Shown here piece after piece: positions 56,701 to 64,000 of a stretch of DNA of 64,000 nucleotides. Every line of letters starts with the position of its first letter. Position 1 is the stretch's first letter. The stretch is from Clitoria ternatea (taxonomy: Eukaryota; Streptophyta; Magnoliopsida; Fabales; Fabaceae): assembly GCA_037962975.1 (NCBI GenBank), contig CM075671.1, positions 14,183,001-14,247,000 on the forward strand, in the 5' to 3' direction. The notes under the pieces are model-generated. The model was not told where the DNA came from, did not search any database, and worked only from the letters and a program-made list of their open reading frames with translations. The translations under genes were made by a program, and so were the position numbers.

Positions 56701-58302
56701 ATAACTTCTGGTGCTGTACACATCCCCAAGACGGATGATCTCAATCACTTATGAAGTGATTTGATGACAAAACACCTGGCATGATCAATTCATATAATCA
56801 TTCTTATGATGGAAAATTCCGAAAGTCAGTCCGCACTTTCGCTTTCAAGTGGTATTCTCCCAGGACGGATACTCTTTATCACCTATTCTGTGATACAACG
56901 ACGTAACTCCTGGCGTAGAAAAAACTCCCATCATCATCCTTATGATGAAGGACTCAAACACCACTTCCTTGCAGTTCCTTAAACTTGGAAAAAATTGCCT
57001 AATCCGCACTCCCATGATTGGAAAAAATTCACCAGGACGGATGATCTCAATCACCTATTCTGTGATTCGATGATGTAACTCCTGGTACGAAGAACTCCAA
57101 TAATCATTCCAGGACGGATTATCTAAATCACCCAATCTGTGATCTGACGATGTAACTCTTGGTGTTGTGTACTTTTCCAGAACGGACAATCTCAATCACC
57201 CATTATGTGATCTGACGATGTAACTCCTTGACATGGTGTACCTGCCCAGGACGGATGATCTCAATCACCTATTCTGTGATATGATGATGTAACTCTTGGC
57301 GCCATACACACTTCAAGGACGGATGATCTCAATCACCTGTTATGTGATCCGACGATATAACTTCTGGTGCTGTACACATCCCCAAGACGGATGATCTCAA
57401 TCACTTATGAAGTGATTTGATGACAAAACACCTGGCATGATCAATTCATATAATCATTCTTATGATGGAAAATTCCGAAAGTCAGTCCGCACTTTCGCTT
57501 TCAAGTGGTATTCTCCCAGGACGGATACTCTTTATCACCTATTCTGTGATACAACGACGTAACTCCTGGCGTAGAAAAAACTCCCATCATCATCCTTATG
57601 ATGAAGGACTCAAACACCACTTCCTTGCAGTTCCTTAAACTTGGAAAAAATTGCCTAATCCGCACTCCCATGATTGGAAAAAATTCACCAGGACGGATGA
57701 TCTCAATCACCTATTCTGTGATTCGATGATGTAACTCCTGGTACGAAGAACTCCAATAATCATTCCAGGACGGATTATCTAAATCACCCAATCTGTGATC
57801 TGACGATGTAACTCTTGGTGTTGTGTACTTTTCCAGAACGGACAATCTCAATCACCCATTATGTGATCTGACGATGTAACTCCTTGACATGGTGTACCTG
57901 CCCAGGACGGATGATCTCAATCACCTATTCTGTGATATGATGATGTAACTCTTGGCGCCATACACACTTCAAGGACGGATGATCTCAATCACCTGTTATG
58001 TGATCCGACGATATAACTTCTGGTGCTGTACACATCCCCAAGACGGATGATCTCAATCACTTATGAAGTGATTTGATGACAAAACACCTGGCATGATCAA
58101 TTCATATAATCATTCTTATGATGGAAAATTCCGAAAGTCAGTCCGCACTTTCGCTTTCAAGTGGTATTCTCCTAGGACGGATACTCTTTATCACCTATTC
58201 TGTGATACAACGACGTAACTCCTGGCGTAGAAAAAACTCCCATCATCATCCTTATGATGAAGGACTCAAACACCACTTCCTTGCAGTTCCTTAAACTTGG
58301 AA
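53715..58302 (+). repeat. Higher-order tandem array, 656-bp unit x 7
   Basis: Units start at 53715, 54371, 55027, 55683, 56339, 56995 and 57651 with TTGCCTAATCCGCACTCCCA. They are almost identical; I saw only isolated changes, for example in the first unit at 53944-53948 and 54128 and in the last at 58173. Each unit holds seven diverged subunits of about 55-70 bp (CCAGGACGG...TAACTCCTGG), each enclosing a stem of the type AATCAC...GTGATT, plus a separate hairpin CGAAAGT...ACTTTCG (54196-54217 in the first unit). A 69-codon minus-strand open stretch recurs in six units and is not considered a gene. High identity implies recent amplification. Confidence 0.96.
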
Positions 58303-58697
58303 CAATATTGTCATCTCCTGTGAGAGTATTACGGATTAAAAGCAGTCATCCGTCCTGTTACACTACTCTGCTAAACAGCGGATCGACCCATCTCTTCCCC
58401 AAATGAATTAAGGACCATGCCTTAAGGACAGCACCCTTTTTTCTTAACACATACTTGGGGACATGTATATCTTTCGCCGTTCTAAAATTACCTATTGTTT
58501 AATCTTCCGAGGCAATTATTTCAATCTGGCCTTAAGATTAGTTATACAGAACGGATTAGCATTGAATTATATATACATGAAACGATGAAGACAAATACCT
58601 TAAATGGAATTCATTCATTAAAAACAAGGCTGTATATAATAGTTCAAAATCCGGAGTTGATCCCGGTACACAACTATACATATAAAGGAAAACAAAA
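58303..58697 (+). other. Spacer between the array and antisense gene B
   Basis: It matches 35750-36147 of the short element. It includes the 3' flank of gene B on the minus strand. No other coding region. Confidence 0.5.
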
Positions 58698-60972
58698 CTA
58701 CGGAGGAGGAATCTGTTCTTCAGTTTTCTGTGCCTCCTCAGCACCAGGCTCTTGTGCCCCTTCCTTGGGAACCTCCACAGGAATCTCCCCTCCAGGAGCT
58801 TCAGCCCTTTCTTCAGAAGAGGGAACCTCGGACACAGGAAAGACGTAATCAGGTCCCATGGTTTGACCCTCAGGAAGAGGAGCCAAACCATACAAGGACG
58901 TCGGTGGATCTTCGTGACGACCATCCACCACTGCGACTAACTTTCCCCCATGGAATTCATAGTACGGATCCATTCCATAAAGGTTAAGTTTCGCAGTGGG
59001 GTTGTGGTAGAAGACTTGGCGTATGGCTAGGCCGAAGGACTCTTCAACAGCCCGGCTGCATATGTCAACAGCTTCTTCTCTCTCAGCTTTCGCTGTAGCC
59101 AATTCTCCCCGCAACTTGGACAGCTCCTCACTAGATACTTCGGACTCCGCTTTCCTAGCCTTCAGTCCCTCTATCTCAAGAAGGAGCTTCTTCTCCCTTT
59201 GAGACCACTCCTCAGCATCAGCTTTATTTTTATCCTGGCTGCTACGGAGTTCTTCCTCCTTCTCTGCCACTTTGCCTTCCAAGTTTTTAAGATCGCCTTT
59301 GAGCTTGAGATTCTCTTTAGTCATGATATCTCCAAACTCCTTAGACTTGCTAAGACGATCTTCCATTAACTTCATGGCGGCTTTGTCTTTTTCCGAGGAA
59401 AGCTTGAGTTCTTTCAATTCGTCACTCAATTCTTCAACCTTATCGACGTTGTTAGCCAACTCGCTGACTGAAGAAAGCATTCCAGCAAGTTCGGCTAACT
59501 GCCACCTTCCGGCCTCACACGCTTCCTTAATTTCTTTAGGACTGAGTGTAGGCCGGAGTTTGTACATCGGTGGAGGAAGAGTGGCTGGAGTAGAACCCTC
59601 ATAGGAGAGGAAGGGGGTGAGAAACGAGGTAGTTGGGAAGGAGGTCGGCTCTGATCCAGAAACCCCAGCAGCAGTGCCTTTATTGAGATCGGAGGAAGCA
59701 CCAATCGCTTCTGAGGCTTCAACAGCTTTATCCTCCGAAGTCCTTTGCTTCTTGGACTGACGCCTTGCAGGATCATTCTGGATCTTTCTTCTCCTCTCAG
59801 TAACTTGAGGCTGACCCGAGGCTGCGCCAACATCGGATGAACCGCCCTCAACCAGTAGGATGTCCCCTTCAGCATCCGAGGTCAGGATGATTAACTCAGG
59901 ACGATCCTTAGTTGAGGGCCTGGGCTTCACTTCATTTTCATGGGCAACGGACTTACCCGCCGCCTTGAATTTCTTTAACTTGTCCATCTCTGGAGTTTCT
60001 TGTTCTATTTCACCTACATGAACAAACACAAGATGTTAGCAACTATAAATATTTTATATACATTTGGTAAAGGAGAAAAGGTGAAATCAAACGAGAAATA
60101 CGCAAATATTCCTCCCGGACTCCGCTTGAGCTACTTAGCAAACGCCTACACGAAAAGACGTGACGACGTGAAGTGTGTGATTCAAGTGCGAACAACACTC
60201 TCGACGTATCACGAGACAGATCGGATTGATCAGTGTAGTACGCGTGTGAGCTCAAGAGAAAATGTTTGTGTGTCCAACTCAGGGGAAATTTGTCGACGCC
60301 CTCTTCATCCTTCCAAAATATTGGTTTGCCCTTCTTAATGGAGATGCGAGTGAAATAAGTCTTGAAGGACTTCCCATCAACCTTGGCAGAATCCGTATAA
60401 GACTCAAAGTTCACAAAGGAACAGAGAGTCCGGAGAGTCACCAGACCAACTCCACCCTGCTTGTTTGCCCTTCGAACTACCTGAGTGTAGTAGAACAGCA
60501 TCGCAACAGTTGGCGTGAAATTGAAATGTTCACCCAAGACCTCCAAAGCTCGGATGAGGCCCCAACCGTTGGGATGAAGTTGGGAGGGTGCACAGTTTAG
60601 AAACTTCAAGACGCCCATCTGGAGTTCGGTTAGAGGAAAACGAACTCCCAGATAATGAAAAATAAAGTCATACATATATACAGAGCGGTCATTAGGGACG
60701 ACATGGCATATCCGCTCTGTCGGAAGTGGTGCGTAAACCCTATACCACTTTTTCGTCTCTTCATCCGTACTCAGCGTGAACCTCGGTTGAATCCGAGATC
60801 CCTCCTCATCCGCATGACGAGAGGCCAGGTCCTTAAACTCGCTGGACACCCAACAGAAAGGCCATTTAGCCTGAACCTCCTCCCAATTCAGCCTCGAAGC
60901 AACTACGCTATAGAGACCTTCAGTTGTCCTCGAAATAGCGTTATTTCCAGAGGTTCCCTCTCCAGTAGCCAT
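58698..60972 (-). CDS. Antisense gene B of element Z: spliced gypsy-type transposon protein with coiled coil
   Basis: Exons 60972-60102 and 60013-58698 (minus strand), intron 60101-60014 (88 bp, GT-AG, branch-like TTGCTAAC), joined in phase 1 to 728 aa. Residues 78-170 hold the conserved core (VYAPLPTERICH, LGVRFPLTELQMGVLKFL 108-125, QLHPNGWG 131-138, YYTQVVRRAN) of the plant 'putative gypsy type transposon' family. After a Ser/Pro-rich linker with basic patches (KKQRTSEDK) comes a long heptad-like Glu/Lys/Leu coiled coil. A conserved end follows (SFGLAIRQVFYHNPTAKLNL, DPYYEFHGGKLVAVVDG), then an acidic tail. The frame is intact. It lies opposite to gag-pol with its own TATA box (61421-61427). 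Intron position and phase match gene A exactly. The biochemical role is unknown; regulation of the element or RNA/DNA binding are guesses. Confidence 0.85.
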
Positions 60973-61000
60973 TTGGATTTTCTAAATCGAACTCCTTAAT

Positions 61001-61287
61001 CTACGATAAGAAATAAAATGTCGTCAGAAAGTTGCAATCATTACTCACTGCATTTTAAAAGCAATTACAATCAGAGGGCGACTCTGAGAAGGGAAAGGTC
61101 ACTTCCCACAGTGAGTAAGATCCCCTTTCTGAGCGACGCGACTCAGTCTTAGGAAGAATTACAAGGATTCTTCCCCACGACTATTAGGGTTGCGAGAAAC
61201 TGATTCCCCCCCTAGATGAAGCCTACTTTCTATAACTAAGAGTAGCAAACCAAAGCAAAACTAGAGCGACAAGGAAGAGATAGTTAC
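61001..61287 (-). other. Possible 5'-UTR intron of antisense gene B
   Basis: On the minus strand CTGAG^GTAACTATC (exon end 61288) is followed by ATCGTAG^ATTAAGG (exon start 61000), 28 bp before the ATG at 60972. A similar GTAACCACT donor-like word is upstream of gene A (near 53078). Splicing here is inferred, not shown. Confidence 0.4.
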
Positions 61288-61420
61288 CTCAGATGACAGT
61301 GATGAATTTGAGGAACGAAGAAACCCTCGCAGTGCAGGCAACAAACTTCCTTGCAATATTTCTGCAGAGTTTTGTTAAGTAAACAAAAGCGAGTGGAACC
61401 CAGAATCCACTAAGTGTTCC

Positions 61421-61427
61421 TTTTATA
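61421..61427 (-). promoter_or_regulatory. TATA box of antisense gene B
   Basis: CCTATAAAAGGAAC on the minus strand lies about 135 bp upstream of the putative 5'-UTR donor and 450 bp upstream of the ATG. It is a strong plant TATA context. Confidence 0.6.
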
Positions 61428-61644
61428 GGAAACGAAGAGGTTCGGTTACCCCCTCTTGAAGTTGTGTCGTTCTCGATAAAACGCATTCGTTCACAAGCGA
61501 AACGACACAACCGTTCCAAATTCTTAGGCGCCAAAACGATAGCGACTCAGCGAAGGGCTATCCACTAGGCCCAAAAGTTTCGAAAACTTCAGGCCCATTA
61601 AGCCCAAAATGACGGTTAATGAGATTTTCATCTCAGACGCAATA

Positions 61645-61690
61645 ATTGCTTGCCCACGTGATTAAAAGCATTAATGTCTAATCATGTAAC
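61645..61690 (-). promoter_or_regulatory. Conserved G-box block upstream of antisense gene B
   Basis: GCCCACGTGATTAAAAGCA and the following TTAATGTCTAATCAT are repeated upstream of gene A (53420-53458) and at 30-70 in the first Tat copy. CACGTG is at 61655-61660. Conservation between diverged modules suggests a promoter or packaging role. Confidence 0.5.
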
Positions 61691-61947
61691 GCAATTCACG
61701 CTTTCCAGCCGTTACACGAACTTCAAGAGCTTTCAATTCCAATAAACTCTTGAAATTCTCACACAACGAATCTTTGTCTGAATCCGTTATGGCTGCATCG
61801 ACAGGTCGGATCTATTAATTTTAGAACGGTTCTTTACGAATGACAACGGATACTAAGGAACTGTTACACACGTAAGTTTACCGATATTAAGACCTCTCGC
61901 AGGTTGAGTAGCTTATGTGAACAACCATTCGGTCCCTCACACAAGCT

Positions 61948-61957
61948 AGGGGACATA
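61948..61957 (+). other. Polypurine tract of element Z
   Basis: AGGGGACATA lies directly before the 3' LTR. The purine run AGGGGA is the expected primer for plus-strand DNA synthesis. The same sequence precedes the LTRs at 333 and 36572. Confidence 0.65.
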
Positions 61958-62687
61958 TGATCCGGTCTCAATACCGGTATCCGATCTGCTATACATATTT
62001 CAACGTCTTTGATGAGACATCTACGTGTAACCGGTGTCATCAGTATACATCCAGACTGTAATTCCGTATCAGGCGTTCTCCCTATACCGGTTGTTCAGGA
62101 TAACACCATGACATCGGATAATACACACGTCACTGTGCAAAAGACAAGGATTGTTGCTACAGGGATCGATCAATAATTCCCTGCACTATAAGCCAAATTC
62201 TGCTCACGGGAATGGTCAACTTGTTCCCTAATCCTAGTCTACATTCTCTATGCTCAATATAAAATAGCCACTTGACCCAATCATGCAGGTAAGTGCGCAA
62301 TATAATAATGCTAATGGGAGTTGGTGGTTCCCCACCAACGAATCCTCGTTAATCGAGTCAATCAGGTATATGAACTCACTTCATGATGGAAGTGGGGGAT
62401 CTTCTTCTTCAGCTCTTTTACGACTGATTACTCTCTGAATACATTCCTGACTTGGAATATTACTGACTTGAGCGTCGGAGAATCTTTGCAGGTGACACCA
62501 CCATTCGCCCACTTCAACGCGTTAGGTCGGTGTGAAGGATCTCCAGAACGCCCAATCCGCTCTCCTCACTCAAGGACAACGGATATCTACACCGGATACA
62601 CATACATCCGGTCTTATATACAGTATCTACATACTATTTGTGACTGGTCTGAGTCCGGATCTCTAGACCCCGGTTCAGGACAGATCA
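61958..62687 (+). repeat. 3' LTR of element Z
   Basis: 730 bp, the same length as the 5' LTR, with about nine base differences, mostly transitions. It is followed by the target duplication ATTAT (62688-62692). Confidence 0.96.
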
Positions 62688-62692
62688 ATTAT

Positions 62693-63333
62693 AATGCCAA
62701 ACACTCACCCTTGCATATTTTTTTTTTAATAACCAGAGACAGGGAGGGGGAAGGAGCCATGGAGCCGCGCCAAGGGGGAGAACGGTGCCAGGGTCCGAGT
62801 GACTTTGAGTGACTCTTTATAGAGTCATATGTGTGTATAAGAACTTCTTAGTATAATTATTAGTTGTGTTTAATTAAGACCAGATCAGATGTAAAACTAT
62901 AATTTAAAAATATATCACTGTTATTTGCATATGCTTTCATGGTAACTCTTTGGGTTCACAGAACCATTTTTAGAGTGAAATTTTGAGAGTCCGGTTGCAT
63001 GTTTTGTATAATCCGATGTGGGAAAGGTGTTCGCTCCAGCGAATAGAACCTTGTTTAAGTGAGAGTCTGAAATCTCGCTTAAACGAGTAGGGGCCTCACT
63101 CAAGTGAGAAGCCCCGACACCCTTTCTCCCATCCGTTGTGTTTAAATTAACTTGCTTTTCTTTTCATGACCTCATTTAATTAATCTAACTGTGACTGCTG
63201 TCACTTGAATAAGTCAGTAAAAATAAATGCTTTTTCACTAAATATCGATTAATTTACAAGAAAAGGAAGAAATTTATCGTAAGAGGTAATTGTTTAAATA
63301 AAAATAAATGCAAAAATAACTTAGGATGTTACA
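62693..63333 (+). repeat. 5' LTR of element Y, right part
   Basis: It continues the LTR interrupted at 42144: 62693-62790 matches 3180-3290 of the left long LTR (CACTCACCCTTGC, AGAGCCATGGAG-like words). It ends GGATGTTACA, the inverse of the LTR start TGTAACATCC. Near its end are three inverted repeats (63030-63043, 63073-63088, 63090-63115). Confidence 0.88.
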
Positions 63334-63335
63334 CT

Positions 63336-63347
63336 TGGTATCAGAGC
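63336..63347 (+). other. Primer-binding site of element Y (initiator methionine tRNA)
   Basis: TGGTATCAGAGC, two bases after the LTR, is the classic plant retrotransposon site complementary to the 3' end of initiator tRNA-Met. It confirms the LTR end and the plus orientation. Confidence 0.92.
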
Positions 63348-63562
63348 GGTTCTTTCTAGAGCCGGTGTGTGGGTCGATCTAGTGACTGTGATAGTTTTAT
63401 GAAAGTTGATTGTATTTTGTTGTGTTGAGATTGTGTGTGGTTTGGCACCGTTCCCTTGGCACTCCACTGGCGTAGTATTCTATGAATATAAGGTAAATTT
63501 ACGATCCCCTGACTGATCTTGGTTATTAATGGTGATGTGTTTGCTTATTGTAGAATTACTAA

Positions 63563-64000
63563 ATGGCCGGAGAGACTAGTTCTGGGGGAAGAGATGATTT
63601 CTTCTCTAGATTTACTCAGCTGATGAGTAGGACCGAGTCCGGTCCCACTCTGGATAAATTCCTGAAAAGGAATCCTCCGACTTACAAAGGGGGACACGAC
63701 TACGATGGGGCATATATCTGGATTAGGGATATCGAGCAGGTTTTTGAATATTTTGAGTGCTCTGAAGAGCAAAAGGTTTTATTTGCTACTTACCAACTAA
63801 AAGAAGAGGCTAGAGTATGGTGGTCCCGAGTGAAGGTGCAGATGAACGCAGCCAATGAGCCGTTGGTATGGGCGAATTTTTGAAGGAGGTTCCTTGTTAA
63901 ATACTTCCCGGACAACTACAAAATCCGGAAAGAAATGGAATTCCTGAAGTTAGAGCAAGACCGGATGTCTGTAGCTGAGTACACCAGCAAGTTTGTTGAG
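63563..64000 (+). pseudogene. gag: Gag of element Y, partial, with a nonsense codon
   Basis: It starts MAGETSSGGRDDFFSR 215 bp after the primer site. It has the retrotransposon gag core LDKFLKRNPPTYKG, WIRDIEQVFEYFECSEEQKV and EEARVWWSRV, as in Del/Tekay-type chromoviruses (capsid function in the particle). An in-frame TGA at 63881-63883 interrupts it after VWANF, and the same frame continues RRFLVKYFPDN, MEFLKLEQDRMSV and SKFVE to the window end. One point change would explain the stop. The rest of gag and pol lie outside the window. Confidence 0.85.

Larger units (their letters stand above)
42145..62687 (+). mobile_element. Complete Tat-lineage LTR retrotransposon Z (20.5 kb) with two antisense genes
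   Basis: LTRs lie at 42145-42874 and 61958-62687 (730 bp each, about nine differences by eye, roughly 1.2%). The target duplication ATTAT is at 42140-42144 and 62688-62692. Order: LTR, primer site, gag-pol ORF (42940-48411), tandem repeats (48590-49490), spacer, antisense gene A (53030-50503), a 3'-leader-like stretch with a polypurine-tract relic, a 7 x 656-bp array, antisense gene B (60972-58698), 3' leader, LTR. The uninterrupted polyprotein and young LTRs make it a candidate autonomous, recently active element. The great length comes from the duplicated 3' module and the array. Confidence 0.95.

Noticed and set aside
54221..57710. Six identical 69-codon minus-strand ORFs at 656-bp spacing
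   Set aside because: They are copies of one chance open stretch carried along by the tandem array. No motif, start context or codon signal supports a gene.
58495..58987. Plus-strand ORFs opposite antisense gene B
   Set aside because: They are proline- and glutamine-rich shadows of the acidic C-terminal tail encoded on the minus strand.
61289..61534. 81-codon minus-strand ORF upstream of antisense gene B
   Set aside because: It overlaps the TATA box and presumed 5' leader of gene B, and no domain is recognised. It may at most be an upstream ORF.

Overview
The window is plant nuclear DNA, most likely from a legume (Fabaceae). The evidence is one intron-containing PIP1 aquaporin gene whose protein closely follows legume PIP1 sequences, set in a dense nest of Ty3/gypsy LTR retrotransposons, LINE relics, MITE-like repeats and a Cassandra-type TRIM. 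No bacterial operon, CRISPR array, rRNA operon or tRNA gene is visible.

Layout. 1-1061 is the 3' end of a Tat-lineage element (3' LTR 333-1061) inserted in a long chromovirus-like LTR (1062-4229). 4230-9110 is AT-rich DNA with a LINE RNase H relic, a dispersed repeat pair, a MITE and an LTR-like fragment. 9115-15120 is a decayed antisense LINE split by a complete 3.74-kb solo LTR (9639-13382, TSD GTTAG). 16338-17746 (minus) is the only host gene, a 4-exon PIP1 aquaporin of 289 aa, with G-box/ABRE sites upstream. 20195-20687 is a Cassandra-type solo LTR carrying a 5S rRNA-derived segment (TSD ATTGA), next to a broken Tat gag-integrase pseudogene (20815-22100, minus). 22300-29300 is AT-rich with MITE-like repeats. 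30398-37299 is a complete 6.9-kb non-autonomous Tat element (TSD ACTCA) that keeps gag and tandem repeats but lacks pol. 37305-40424 resembles a further long LTR. From 40425 to the window end lies a chromovirus-like element Y (initiator-Met PBS, gag with a nonsense codon). Its 5' LTR is interrupted by a complete 20.5-kb Tat element Z (42145-62687, TSD ATTAT).

Element Z is the most interesting object. It has an uninterrupted 1,823-codon gag-protease-RT-RNaseH-RNaseH-integrase ORF. Its long 3' region carries two divergent copies of a spliced antisense gene (A 53030-50503, B 60972-58698). Both copies have an intron of 86-88 bp at the same position and phase, and the proteins resemble the 'putative gypsy-type transposon' family followed by a coiled coil. 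Each copy has its own 3' leader, and the first leader keeps a relic of the polypurine tract, so the 3' module appears to have been duplicated. Between the copies is a 7 x 656-bp near-identical higher-order array. Its subunits, and the related 135-bp repeats, fold on paper as hairpins whose arms show compensatory changes between copies.

The short element at 30398-37299 has the same two-module plan with pol and both antisense genes deleted, so the window holds a likely autonomous/non-autonomous pair. Counting differences by eye, the two LTRs of each complete Tat element differ by about 1.2-1.5%, so both insertions are young. All family assignments come from reading motifs, without database searches.
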